In this document: positions 6,147 to 14,350 of the stretch, piece after piece
Layout of the letters: every line of letters starts with the position of its first letter
Numbering within the stretch: position 1 is the stretch's first letter
Origin: Oscillospiraceae bacterium
GTDB taxonomy: Bacteria > Bacillota > Clostridia > Oscillospirales > Acutalibacteraceae
Direction of reading: 5' to 3'
Length of the DNA: 25,074 bases
Assembly (NCBI GenBank): GCA_029013165.1
Contig: JAQXMV010000221.1
Coordinates: forward strand, 1-25,074
Made by a program: the position numbers and the translations under genes
The notes under the pieces: model-generated
The model's input: only the letters and a program-made list of their open reading frames with translations
Database searches by the model: none
Told to the model about the DNA's origin: nothing

Positions 6147-7404
6147 AAAAGGCTACACCACCTTTTCTCAGAAACAGCTCACTGTCCTGACCTGGTGGCA
6201 TGAAGCCTCACCCTACCGAAATTATGACGCTTTGATCTGCGACGGCGCCGTCAGAAGCGGAAAAACCACCTGTATGTCCATTTCTTTCGTCGCATGGGCA
6301 TTTTACCGCTTTCAGGATACCTCCTTTGCCATTTGCGGCAAAACCATAGCTTCCCTCAAGCGTAACATAGCTCTTCCCCTGATCTCTGCACTCAGGGAGC
6401 TTGGTTTTGAATGCAAAGAAAAGATGAGTCAGCATCTCATCGAGGTGTCCTTCGGCGGAAAAACCAACCGGTTTTATCTTTTCGGCGGACGGGACGAAAG
6501 CTCAGCCTCGCTCATTCAGGGCATGACCCTGGGCGGCGTTCTCCTTGACGAAGTGGCGCTGATGCCGCGTTCCTTTGTGGAGCAGGCGCTGGCGCGCTGC
6601 TCCCTGGAGGGATCCAAGTTCTGGTTCAACTGCAATCCGGAAAACCCGATGCACTGGTTCTATGAGGAATGGATCCAAAAGGCAGAGGAAAAGAACTGCC
6701 TGTATCTGCACTTCCTGATGAAAGACAATCCCTCCCTGGGCAGTGACATCATCAGGCGCTATGAAAATCTTTACAGCGGCACCTTTTATGAAAGGTTCAT
6801 TCTCGGCAAATGGGTCGCCGTTGACGGGCTGGTCTATCCGGAAGTAGCCTCGGGGAAATATATCGAAAAGCCTCCCTGCCTGTCCTTTGACAAGCACTAT
6901 ATTTCCTGCGACTACGGCACGGTGAACCCCACCTCCATGGGGCTGTGGGGACTGACCGGCGGCCTGTGGTACCGCTTTGACGAGTTTTATTATTCCTCCC
7001 GTCAGCAGGGGCGCCAGCTCACTGACGAGGAATATTATGCCCATCTTGAGGACTTCGCCGCCGGCAGAGCCATCGAGGCGGTCATCATCGACCCCTCGGC
7101 GGCCTCCTTCATCGCGTGTATCCGACGCCACGGGAAGTTTCGCGTGATACCGGCAAAAAACGATGTGACAGACGGTATCCGCAAGGTTCACGAAGCCTTT
7201 AAGCAGGGGAGAATCCTCATCTCCCCTGTCTGCAAAGACTCCATCAAGGAATTTTCCCTTTACCGCTGGGATCAGGGTGCCGCCAAGGACACCCCAAAAA
7301 AAGAAAACGATCACGCCATGGACGAGATCCGCTATTTCGTTTCCAGCGTTCTGTCACAGGAAAAAGACGGCTTCTTTGTTCTCTCGGCAGAGAGGTCGCC
7401 CTAA
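6139..7404 (+). CDS. Phage terminase large subunit (PBSX/Terminase_3 type)
   Basis: The 421-residue packaging motor: an N-terminal ATPase pumps DNA into the prohead and a C-terminal RNase H-like nuclease cuts it. Walker A is GAVRSGKT (36-43), Walker B with catalytic Glu is LLDE (135-138), and the coupling motif is FNCNP (163-167). Nuclease acidic residues are Asp258 (CDYG), Asp318 (IIDPS) and Asp391/Asp395 (NDHAMDEIRY). All the residues needed for activity appear present. I chose ATG 6139, which overlaps the previous stop; a GTG at 6127 would add four residues and has a slightly better purine run upstream, so the start is uncertain. The length is typical of the PBSX-like group. Its intact motifs argue against a long-dead remnant. 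Confidence 0.93.
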   Translation: MNKKGYTTFSQKQLTVLTWWHEASPYRNYDALICDGAVRSGKTTCMSISFVAWAFYRFQDTSFAICGKTIASLKRNIALPLISALRELGFECKEKMSQHLIEVSFGGKTNRFYLFGGRDESSASLIQGMTLGGVLLDEVALMPRSFVEQALARCSLEGSKFWFNCNPENPMHWFYEEWIQKAEEKNCLYLHFLMKDNPSLGSDIIRRYENLYSGTFYERFILGKWVAVDGLVYPEVASGKYIEKPPCLSFDKHYISCDYGTVNPTSMGLWGLTGGLWYRFDEFYYSSRQQGRQLTDEEYYAHLEDFAAGRAIEAVIIDPSAASFIACIRRHGKFRVIPAKNDVTDGIRKVHEAFKQGRILISPVCKDSIKEFSLYRWDQGAAKDTPKKENDHAMDEIRYFVSSVLSQEKDGFFVLSAERSP

Positions 7405-7428
7405 TCAACGGAAAGAAAGGAGAAAATT

Positions 7429-8589
7429 TTGGCTATCAGAAAACAGAAAAAAGAGAAAGGTCAGGCCGATGTGGTCGCCGTACCACAGACGGAAAAAAGC
7501 GGTCACCCCTTTGCGTCTCTGCGCGGCTATCACCCTGCCGCGGACTATGACATAGCTCTTTATAAAAGTCTGCGGGAAGCGGTGCCCATCATCGACGCGG
7601 CGATTATGAAAATCGTCCGGCTTCTCGGAACCTTCAGCATAAGCTGCGAGAACGAAAAAGTCCAGGCAGCCCTGAGGGATTTCCTCTCATCGGTAAAGGT
7701 CGGCGGTACCCGTCAGGGCATAGACGCCTTTCTCTCCACCTATTTTGAGCAGCTTCTGACCTGCGGCACGGCTCTGGGAGAGATCGTCACCGACGGCAGA
7801 GAGATCACCCACCTTTTCAACGGCGATCTCAGAAGCGTCCGCCTGAGTGAAGGCGCTTCGCCGCTGGAGATCACTGTCAACGCCGACAGCGGCAACGGCA
7901 AGTTCTATCCGGTGAAATATCCGTCATTAGTGCTTTTGTGCGTGCACAATCCGGAGCCGGGAAAAATCTACGGCACCTCGATCCTCAAGGGTCTGCCCTT
8001 TGTCAGCGATATTCTGCTGACGATCTATAACACCATCGGCGTGAACTGGGAACGAGTGGGCAATGTCCGTTTTGCCGTGACATACAAACCGCAAAATGAC
8101 GCCGTTGACAAGGCCTACGCCAAGGAACGGGCCATGCAGGTGGCCTCGGAATGGTCCCGTACCATGCATGACGGCTCGGCCGTGCGCGATTTTGTGGCCG
8201 TGGGAGATGTGAGCATCAAGGCCATCGGTGCCGACAATCAGATTCTTGACAGCGATGTGCCGGTCAGAGAAATGCTCGAGCAGATCATCGCCAAGCTGGG
8301 CATACCGCCCTTTCTGCTGGGACTGAGCTGGTCAACCACCGAGCGCATGAGCCATCAGCAGGCTGATATCCTCACCAGTGAAATCGACGCCTACCGCCGC
8401 GAGGTCACACCCACCGTCAGAAAGATCTGCGATCTCTGGCTGCGGTTGAACGGTATCAGCTGCGATTACACCGTTGACTGGGAGGACATCACCCTGCAGG
8501 ATATCACCGAGCTTTCCCAGAGCCGGTATTACGACGCACAGTCACAGCAAATTCTCAGCCAAATCGGAGGTGAAAGCCATGAACAGTGA
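7429..8589 (+). CDS. Phage portal protein
   Basis: A 386-residue protein expected to form the dodecameric ring at one capsid vertex, through which DNA enters and leaves. The N-terminal part (LYKSLREAVPIIDAAIMKIV) and the later GIPPFLLGLSW and MSHQQADILTSEIDAYRREV segments match the clip/stem and C-terminal helices of SPP1/HK97-type portals. The start is TTG 7429, chosen because AAAGGAG lies 6 bases before it and no suitable ATG exists nearby. The end overlaps the next gene by 11 bases. At 386 residues it is on the short side for a portal, but no domain seems missing. Position directly after the large terminase supports the call. Confidence 0.88.
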   Translation: MAIRKQKKEKGQADVVAVPQTEKSGHPFASLRGYHPAADYDIALYKSLREAVPIIDAAIMKIVRLLGTFSISCENEKVQAALRDFLSSVKVGGTRQGIDAFLSTYFEQLLTCGTALGEIVTDGREITHLFNGDLRSVRLSEGASPLEITVNADSGNGKFYPVKYPSLVLLCVHNPEPGKIYGTSILKGLPFVSDILLTIYNTIGVNWERVGNVRFAVTYKPQNDAVDKAYAKERAMQVASEWSRTMHDGSAVRDFVAVGDVSIKAIGADNQILDSDVPVREMLEQIIAKLGIPPFLLGLSWSTTERMSHQQADILTSEIDAYRREVTPTVRKICDLWLRLNGISCDYTVDWEDITLQDITELSQSRYYDAQSQQILSQIGGESHEQ

Positions 8590-9526
8590 CATGTCAGCAG
8601 AAAAGGAGCTGGAGCTGATCAACGCCTATGCCAGAAGCCCGATGACAAGCGAACAGCTTTACGCCTTTACCGTCACCCTCTGCGACAACGAGGTTGACCG
8701 GGACTTCGAGTGCTTCACACCCGAGGCACTGGAGAAAATGAAAGATCTCTTTCTCGGCAAGACGGGAATTTCCGACCACAGCATGCGCTCACGCGATCAG
8801 GCGGCGCGGATTTATCACTGCTTTCTGCAAAGCGATCCCACAAGGAAAACCGCCTCAGGCGAAGCCTATACGGCTCTCAAGGCCAAGGCTTATATGGTCC
8901 GGACGCCGGGCAACAGCGATCTCATTGCCGAGATTGAGGCCGGCATCAAAAAGGAAGTCAGCGTCAGCTGCTCCATGAATACCGTCACCTGCTCCGTCTG
9001 CGGCAAAAACATGAGAACCCATTCCTGCCAGCACATCAAGGGCAAAACCTACAAAGGCAAGCTCTGCTACGGTATACTTTCAGAGCCTACAGACGCCTAT
9101 GAGTGGTCCTTTGTGGCCGTTCCGGCACAAAGGAACGCAGGCGTCACCAAATCATTCCAAAGCAAGGAGGAAACCGATCTGAACACCGCCATTGATATGA
9201 TCAAATCCATCAAAGAGGACACCCTCATCACCGGTCAGCAGGCCGCCGCCATTGCTGACTACATCGCGGAGCTGGAAAAGCTCGGCGAGCAGGCGGCCTG
9301 CTATAAAAACCATCTGCTCGAGGATATCGCCCGCTTTTCCCTGATCATCATGCCCAAGGTCAGCGCGAAATGCTTCACCGCAGGCTGTGAGGCCATGGAT
9401 ATCGACACCCTGAAGAAATTCCGTGACGACATGGAAAATCAGGCAAGAGAAATCCTGCCGCCTCAGACCCAGCTCAGAACCCCTATCCAGAACAGAACAT
9501 CCGACAACAGAGATTTTATTATCTGA
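8579..9526 (+). CDS. Capsid maturation protease, possibly fused to a scaffold
   Basis: A 315-residue protein between portal and capsid, where the prohead protease and scaffold lie in HK97-like phages. The N-terminal half has a pattern like the U35 protease: DNEVDRDFECFTPEAL, then ISDH (His67) and KKEVSVSCSM (Ser128), a plausible His/Ser pair. Cys138, Cys141, Cys150 and Cys163 (CSVCG...HSC...GKLCYG) form an unusual insertion that could bind zinc. PTDAYEWSFVAVPAQ follows. From about residue 195 the chain is helical and charged, like a scaffold that is removed during maturation. The ribosome site GGAGG lies just before ATG 8579, inside the portal gene. The protease call rests on position and this motif pattern; the His/Ser assignment is inference. 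Confidence 0.72.
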   Translation: MNSDMSAEKELELINAYARSPMTSEQLYAFTVTLCDNEVDRDFECFTPEALEKMKDLFLGKTGISDHSMRSRDQAARIYHCFLQSDPTRKTASGEAYTALKAKAYMVRTPGNSDLIAEIEAGIKKEVSVSCSMNTVTCSVCGKNMRTHSCQHIKGKTYKGKLCYGILSEPTDAYEWSFVAVPAQRNAGVTKSFQSKEETDLNTAIDMIKSIKEDTLITGQQAAAIADYIAELEKLGEQAACYKNHLLEDIARFSLIIMPKVSAKCFTAGCEAMDIDTLKKFRDDMENQAREILPPQTQLRTPIQNRTSDNRDFII

Positions 9527-9547
9527 TTTTAAGGAGGAAATTTTACC

Positions 9548-10558
9548 ATGACATTTGACAACATCAGACTTGAAAAAGGCCTTTATGCCACAGGAAAGAG
9601 CTTCACACAGGCTCTGGAGGAAATCGACCCCAGCGAAAACTATGCCGGCACCGATCTGGAAGGCCTCGACGCCTATCAGCGTCAGCTCAAACGCTTCGGT
9701 ATCAAGGTCAGCGGCAAGAACAGCGATCCCATTGAAAAGTTCTTTTGCACCTCTGACTCGGCCGCACTTTTCCCGGAATATGTGGCAAGAGCCGTGGCGC
9801 AGGGCATCGAGGAGGCCGACCTCGTCTCCAAAATCGTCGCCACGACCACCACGATTAACGGTCTTGACTACCGTGCTATCGCTCCCGACAGCACAGCCGG
9901 CACCTTCGGCACCGTCAACGAGGGCGCGGCTATACCGGAGACAAAGATCCTCACACAGAACAACCTCGTCACCCTCCACAAGCGCGGCAGAATCCTCTGT
10001 GCCTCCTATGAAGCGATCCGCTATCAGCGCCTCGATGTTTTCACCGTCGCCCTCAAGCAGATCGGCGCCACCATCGCAAGAGCCCAGCTCAGCGACGCGG
10101 TAAATGTTCTCATCAACGGAGACGGAAACAGCAACGCTGCCGAAGGTTCCACCGTTGCATCAAGCGGAACGCTGACCTACAACGACCTCATTGATTTCTG
10201 GAACGGCTTTACCCCCTATTCCCTGACGACCATCATCGCCTCCCCGGATATGCTGGCCAAAACCCTCAAGCTCTCGGAATTCAGAGATGTCTACACCGGT
10301 CTCGGTCTCCATTCCACCGGCAAGCTGGCAACGCCCTTCGGTGCCGAGCTTTACAAGAGTCCGGCCGTCACAGAGGGCACCATCATCGGCCTCGACAGAA
10401 GCTGCGCCCTGGAAATGGTGCAGGCCTGCCCTGTGACCACGGAGTATGACAAGCTCATCGACAGACAGCTGGAAAGAGCAGCCATCACTTCCCTGACCGG
10501 CTTCTCCAAAATCTTCGCCGGCGCCACCAAGACCCTCGCTCTCGCGGCAGGAGCCTGA
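9548..10558 (+). CDS. Major capsid protein, HK97 fold
   Basis: A 336-residue shell protein. An N-terminal helical, charged region (about 1-65) resembles the delta domain that guides assembly and may be cleaved. The rest follows the HK97 pattern: a segment with TTTTINGLDYRA, the E-loop-like stretch GTVNEGAAIPETKI, LCASYEAIRY, the spine helix (LKQIGATIARAQLSDAVNVL) and the A-domain with TIIASPDMLAKTLKL. AAGGAGG lies 9-10 bases before ATG 9548. It is the best-expressed-looking gene of the cassette, as capsid genes need to be. No frameshift or stop is seen. Confidence in the fold is high from order and pattern; crosslinking chemistry cannot be judged. Confidence 0.9.
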   Translation: MTFDNIRLEKGLYATGKSFTQALEEIDPSENYAGTDLEGLDAYQRQLKRFGIKVSGKNSDPIEKFFCTSDSAALFPEYVARAVAQGIEEADLVSKIVATTTTINGLDYRAIAPDSTAGTFGTVNEGAAIPETKILTQNNLVTLHKRGRILCASYEAIRYQRLDVFTVALKQIGATIARAQLSDAVNVLINGDGNSNAAEGSTVASSGTLTYNDLIDFWNGFTPYSLTTIIASPDMLAKTLKLSEFRDVYTGLGLHSTGKLATPFGAELYKSPAVTEGTIIGLDRSCALEMVQACPVTTEYDKLIDRQLERAAITSLTGFSKIFAGATKTLALAAGA

Positions 10559-10564
10559 TGAGCC

Positions 10565-10927
10565 ATGATCTCGGTAAGTGATGTTTATGCCCTGCTTCGT
10601 TCCTATGAGAGCCTGAAAGAATGCTCCGGTGATGAGCTGATGCCCTGCTGTGAAAGAGGTCTTGCCTGGGTTCAGGCAAGACTCAAGCCCGGCACCGACG
10701 AGGACGATCCCCTCATCGGCCTGACGGCGGCGGCCATGGCCGATTTCTACTATTACATCAGGCGTCTGAGCGAAACGGATTTATATGAGAATTACAGAGC
10801 CGGCGACATTACCATCGGAAGAGATCCTGAAAAGGAGCTGAAGCTGGCTCTTCAAAGACGCTCCCTTGCCATTGCCGAAGCACAGCCGATATTAGAGGAC
10901 GGAGGGTTCTGTTTCTGTGGAAGCTAA
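10565..10927 (+). CDS. Head-tail connector/adaptor-like protein
   Basis: A 120-residue, mostly helical protein straight after the capsid gene, the usual place of the gp6/gp15-like adaptor ring that extends the portal. A helical N-terminal half (VYALLRSYESL, LAWVQARL, AAAMADFYYYIRR) and the later motif YRAGDITIGRDPEKEL fit the adaptor family. AGGAG lies 11 bases before ATG 10565, inside the end of the capsid gene. The end overlaps the next gene by 11 bases. The sequence alone gives only a weak match, so position carries much of the call. Confidence 0.65.
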   Translation: MISVSDVYALLRSYESLKECSGDELMPCCERGLAWVQARLKPGTDEDDPLIGLTAAAMADFYYYIRRLSETDLYENYRAGDITIGRDPEKELKLALQRRSLAIAEAQPILEDGGFCFCGS

Positions 10928-11252
10928 TTATATCACCAACCATCTCTTTGACAAGCTGGGTGTGGAAATGCGAATCGAAAAAGAGGAGACGGTCTGCCGC
11001 TTTTGCGCATTTCTCCAGCCACTGAGATATAAAAACAAGATTTACCTCAGCGGCGTACCCACGGAACTCGGCTATGACGGAATGAACAAATATCTGCTCA
11101 TGTGCGATCCGAGGGTCGATTTCAGCGAAATCGACGGCATAACCTGCCGTCTGATATTGGGCGAAAACGCCTACGGCGTGGATCACTGTGAAACCATCTA
11201 CGGCGGAAAAAAGCCCCGCTATATATGGGCGATCGTACACAGGGAGGGATAA
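10917..11252 (+). CDS. Phage head-completion (stopper-like) protein
   Basis: A 111-residue protein in the slot of the head-closure or stopper protein. It starts at GTG 10917 behind GGAGGG, within the previous gene. The content is beta-rich after residue 40 (IYLSGVPTELGYDG, YLLMCDPRVDFSEIDG, YIWAIVHREG), which suits the small beta-barrel of stopper proteins. I do not recognise a specific family. The surrounding gene order is the main evidence. Confidence 0.55.
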   Translation: MEANYITNHLFDKLGVEMRIEKEETVCRFCAFLQPLRYKNKIYLSGVPTELGYDGMNKYLLMCDPRVDFSEIDGITCRLILGENAYGVDHCETIYGGKKPRYIWAIVHREG

Positions 11253-11255
11253 AGA

Positions 11256-11672
11256 ATGCAGTATTCGACCAGTCTGATCACCCAGCTCATCGCTTTCATC
11301 GAAGAAAACGAAGTTCTCGCCGCAACAGGCAAAGCCATCCGGGCCTATGACGCGGCGGATCTGCCCGTGCCCATCAACGAGACCTACTACTCCTTTTCCT
11401 GTGCAGAAAATGCGGTGACCTATTCCACCGATGACGCAGGAAACACCCTGGAGCACAACAAGATCACCATTCGTATCAACTGCTTTTCTCCCCTGAAAAA
11501 AAGCGCCCACACCGCCCACAACATGACGGAAGCGCTTCTTGCCCGTCTGGGAGAAAACTTCCGTGACCATGCTGTCGGCTTTGAGATCGGCGACACGCAG
11601 TTTGACGATGATGTGAAAGCCTACAAGGTGACGGGACTGCTATACTTTGCCTATGAAAGTGCACTGAGCTGA
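11256..11672 (+). CDS. Tail-terminator-like phage protein
   Basis: A 138-residue protein in the position of the tail terminator or head-tail joining protein (minor capsid/gpU-like group). It begins with MQYSTSLITQLIAFIEEN, has central strands (TYYSFSCAENAVTYSTDDAG, KITIRINCFSP), a helix HNMTEALLARLGENF and a closing strand YKVTGLLYFAYES; this alternation fits that alpha/beta fold. GGAGG lies just before ATG 11256. It is the last gene of the cassette, and a 15-bp terminator starts three bases after its stop. A tail-joining protein without any tail gene after it is unexpected in a normal prophage. Confidence 0.6.
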   Translation: MQYSTSLITQLIAFIEENEVLAATGKAIRAYDAADLPVPINETYYSFSCAENAVTYSTDDAGNTLEHNKITIRINCFSPLKKSAHTAHNMTEALLARLGENFRDHAVGFEIGDTQFDDDVKAYKVTGLLYFAYESALS

Positions 11673-11675
11673 CAA

Positions 11676-11712
11676 AACAGGGACTGTTCCAAAACGCGGA
11701 ACAGTCCCTGTT
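11676..11712. terminator. Strong bidirectional terminator
   Basis: A perfect 15-bp stem (11676-11690 with 11698-11712) with loop AAAACGC. It closes the phage cassette on the plus strand, and its minus-strand form ends in TTTTGTC behind the CotH gene. The core GGACTGTTCC/GGAACAGTCC recurs at 13927-13957 and, in altered form, at 17377-17407. Confidence 0.85.
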
Positions 11713-11737
11713 ATATTCTTATCAGATTGCATTCATA

Positions 11738-13810
11738 TTAATAGTGATTCACACCGCACTTGCAGACTCGGTTAATTCCAAAAATCTTATTGAGGAAGTT
11801 GGTGATCTTCCAGAAGAAGCCTACAATACCGCCCTTGTGGCAACGGTGGTCACACTTTGTCGCTTCTTCCCACTGGGCAAAAAGCACGGTCGTTTTACCG
11901 TTCAATGTAATGGAATCACCGACAGCATAAGAGGTGCCCGAGCCGTCCTTTTCCGTGTTCCAGCCGACCAACGCATGGCCATTCGGAGAAGTAATCACAT
12001 TTCCTTTAATGTCAATCCCTTTTACCGTTACCGCTTCTCCGATCAAAGCAATTTCATTATTGAACACATTACCTGTACCACCGTTTGCATCATAATAAAG
12101 CATTGCACTTTCACTGCTGAAGCCCTTGTTAAGTGCCTTCTGTCTCGCAGTGACAAAATTTTTGATAACCTGTGTACTTTCATGATACGCAACGAGCTTG
12201 TCGTCATATTGGGAAGCGTCATTAAATTTATCCCAGCGATAAGCATCCATCACGGCAGATGCACTGATGGTATCTTTCAGCTTCTCGACAGCGCTTACAT
12301 TTTTCTCACTGTCAAAATCCACTGACATCTCAGTCCATTTTTCCGAAACAAGTGCTCTGAAATCCTCATGCTTATAAAGCTGAGCAAAAACTGTCGGGAT
12401 CTGATGGACACTGTCTTCAAATTCCGGCGCATAATGCACCGTATTGGCCCACCATATATTCGGATTGTTGATATTTACGCCAAAGCGCTGAAAATTATCT
12501 CCCAGTGCATGGTCAAAATCCCATGCCGGCGAAGCAAATATTTTGTCCGAATCGGCGTCTTTATAGAAATAACAGCTTGAATCGCCGGCATCGAGGTTCA
12601 TGGTAAATTCCTGAAGAATATACATTTTTACCAAGGACTCCATATCGAAGTATTCGCTATAATGCTTTCCGAGCGCATTATAGCCGGTTTCGGAATAAAT
12701 CGCATCTTCCGCCTCACACATAAATGAGCTTATGTATTCCACTTCTGCCTGTGACGCATATTCGGGACTTTTCAACACAATATTTTGACCCTGATTCGTG
12801 ACAAAACCGCTAATTTCCTGACTGTAACGCTTCGAGAAATCAAACTCCATCAGATAACCACCGGTTATGTTTTCCGGATTATTGGGAATGTTTACCCACA
12901 TCATACTGCCGAGCTCAGTTGCCGAGGGAACTGAGCCGCCTACACCGGTGCCGCCGCGTAAACAGTCTTCAATTTCGATGTCGGGATTGGCCTCTTCGTT
13001 GGCATCGTCAAGATCATTGATGTCAACACGCTCCGAGCCAACTTCAACGCTTTCACAGACCAGATAGTTGCCCATATAGTTTCCGTTGATATAAAGATCC
13101 ACAGGCTGAATTTCGGAAGTATAGGGAAGACCGATTTCATCGGCAAGACCAAGGGCAAAGGTATTCCTGATCAGTGACGGATCATAAGCCGAAGCAAGAA
13201 GTGTCCACTTTTTTGCTTTGCCCATACTGAAAAGGTCTGTTTTTTTGTCGAATTTAATATTGTAGGGCTTTTTTTTGGCATCCCATGTTGCATTACCCCT
13301 GCCTTTGATCTGCTTGATTTCTTTGTCAACAGTCACCTCACCGTTTTCGACGATTTTTATGGCACCGGCTTCTTTATTATCCTTGCTTGCATGAATATAA
13401 TCAAGGCTTCCTGATTCGGTGGTAATATATACGGACGGGATTTCAGCAGAACGCATTACATAAAGTGAATAGCTTTTGATTCCCACCGTCAGTTTATATG
13501 AACCGGATTTTGAAAAAACATCTGTTTTTTCGCCGCTGACCAGTTTCCTTGTTCCGACATAAACATCGTCACTTGCCTGATACCATACGGTTAACGAACT
13601 GAGATCAGCGTCTGCCGGTAGAAACATATAATACTTTCCGTCGCTTCCCTTGTACCAGTTTACACTGTCAATTGAATTTTCGTCGTTGCCGTAAGCATTG
13701 ATTTTAAAAGATGAAATGGAGCCGACAGCTGCCGCCGAAGACACGGTAAACATGGATATCATCATCATCAAAGACAGAATAACGCACAAGATTTTTTTGT
13801 TAAGTTTCAT
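11738..13810 (-). CDS. Secreted CotH-kinase-family surface protein
   Basis: A 690-residue exported protein. Residues 1-27 are a signal peptide (ILCVILSLMMMISMF, then SSAAA). About 30-120 is a beta-rich Ig-like region. About 165-545 is a CotH domain, with KGRGNATWDAKKKPYNIKF near its start and SPAWDFDHALGD (Asp431, Asp433) as the likely metal-binding kinase site. About 570-648 is an InlB/Listeria-Bacteroides-type repeat (YYDANGGTG, LVGWNTEKDGSG). The tail (651-690) holds CDHRCHKG, an amphipathic helix with GFFWKITNFLNKIFG, and CKCGVNHY. CotH kinases are known as spore-coat protein kinases; outside spores they occur on secreted proteins of clostridia. The start is ATG 13810, with AGGAGATGACTTT before it; a longer frame lacks a signal peptide start. 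The Cys/His tail may bind metal or anchor the protein; that is inference. Confidence 0.88.
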   Translation of the reverse strand: MKLNKKILCVILSLMMMISMFTVSSAAAVGSISSFKINAYGNDENSIDSVNWYKGSDGKYYMFLPADADLSSLTVWYQASDDVYVGTRKLVSGEKTDVFSKSGSYKLTVGIKSYSLYVMRSAEIPSVYITTESGSLDYIHASKDNKEAGAIKIVENGEVTVDKEIKQIKGRGNATWDAKKKPYNIKFDKKTDLFSMGKAKKWTLLASAYDPSLIRNTFALGLADEIGLPYTSEIQPVDLYINGNYMGNYLVCESVEVGSERVDINDLDDANEEANPDIEIEDCLRGGTGVGGSVPSATELGSMMWVNIPNNPENITGGYLMEFDFSKRYSQEISGFVTNQGQNIVLKSPEYASQAEVEYISSFMCEAEDAIYSETGYNALGKHYSEYFDMESLVKMYILQEFTMNLDAGDSSCYFYKDADSDKIFASPAWDFDHALGDNFQRFGVNINNPNIWWANTVHYAPEFEDSVHQIPTVFAQLYKHEDFRALVSEKWTEMSVDFDSEKNVSAVEKLKDTISASAVMDAYRWDKFNDASQYDDKLVAYHESTQVIKNFVTARQKALNKGFSSESAMLYYDANGGTGNVFNNEIALIGEAVTVKGIDIKGNVITSPNGHALVGWNTEKDGSGTSYAVGDSITLNGKTTVLFAQWEEATKCDHRCHKGGIVGFFWKITNFLNKIFGINRVCKCGVNHY

Positions 13811-13844
13811 AAAGTCATCTCCTGTAAATAATTTCCTTACATTA

Positions 13845-13873
13845 AATGTATACCTCTTATCAAAATTTGTCAA
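13845..13873 (-). promoter_or_regulatory. Promoter of the CotH gene
   Basis: Perfect TTGACA (13868-13873), 17 bases before TACATT (13845-13850, 4 of 6 matches). It lies about 35 bases upstream of ATG 13810. Confidence 0.6.
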
Positions 13874-13926
13874 TATCTTTTCAACAAACTGTTAATTTTT
13901 GTCTAATTTGTTTATATTATTAACAC

Positions 13927-13957
13927 AAGGACTGTTCCAAACAACGGAACAGCCCTT
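13927..13957 (-). terminator. Terminator of the oxidoreductase operon
   Basis: The 12-bp stem AAGGRCTGTTCC/GGAACAGYCCTT has one A-C clash on the plus strand that becomes a G-U pair on the minus strand, so it favours minus-strand RNA. It lies 33 bases after the stop of the DUF1667 gene. It is a relative of the hairpin at 11676. Confidence 0.75.
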
Positions 13958-13989
13958 TTATGCTATTTACAGAATAATTCAGCAACTAC

Positions 13990-14346
13990 TCACGCTTCAT
14001 TGGTGGCCACAATATCCGCACCGGTGTCACAGATATTGCAGATGATCACATCACCCATTCTCACGGGCGCGTCCACCACCTCGTTGTTGATCACTTTCAT
14101 GCAGTCGAACATCTTGCCTTTCGGGATCGGCACACTGGTTTTGACGGGAACAACCGCCAGCTTACCGCCGTTGACCTTTACTGTTGAGGTCAGCATACGC
14201 ACCGGGTTGGTACATTCGTCCTCGGCATATTTTTTCCCTCTGGGGCAGGTGTTTCCCGTCACGGAAATGACCTCACCTTTTTCAGAAAGCTCCACACTGA
14301 GCATACAGCCCAAAGGGCAGGAAACACAAATCAGATCTTTTTTCAT
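13990..14346 (-). CDS. DUF1667 protein, small Cys-rich oxidoreductase partner
   Basis: A 118-residue protein with the cysteine pattern C7-x2-C10-x3-C14 and C34 (CVSCPLGC, then GNTCPRG), as expected for an Fe-S or zinc site. The remainder carries the family signature: RMLTSTVKVNGG, VPVKTSVPIPKGKMFDCM, and GDVIICNICDTGADIVAT. DUF1667 genes are known to lie with GlpA-like and NAD/FAD oxidoreductase genes in Firmicutes and are presumed to pass electrons in that complex. Its ribosome site GGAGG is within the end of the preceding gene, and the gap is 4 bases, so it is third in the operon. An in-frame upstream ATG (14403) overlaps the previous gene and is not used. Confidence 0.88.
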   Translation of the reverse strand: MKKDLICVSCPLGCMLSVELSEKGEVISVTGNTCPRGKKYAEDECTNPVRMLTSTVKVNGGKLAVVPVKTSVPIPKGKMFDCMKVINNEVVDAPVRMGDVIICNICDTGADIVATNEA

Positions 14347-14350
14347 GGCT

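Larger units (their letters stand above)
5673..11672 (+). mobile_element. Phage head and packaging gene cassette without tail genes
   Basis: Eight intact, closely spaced or overlapping plus-strand genes follow the standard order: small terminase, large terminase, portal, protease/scaffold, capsid, connector, head-closure-like protein, tail-terminator-like protein. A strong terminator then ends the cassette, and a host-like secreted-protein gene lies beyond it. No integrase, repressor, replication, tail tube, tape measure, lysis or attachment site is visible. The reading frames are undamaged. It may be a capsid-forming phage satellite, a gene-transfer-agent-like element, or a prophage remnant that happens to keep its head genes. 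Confidence 0.8.
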
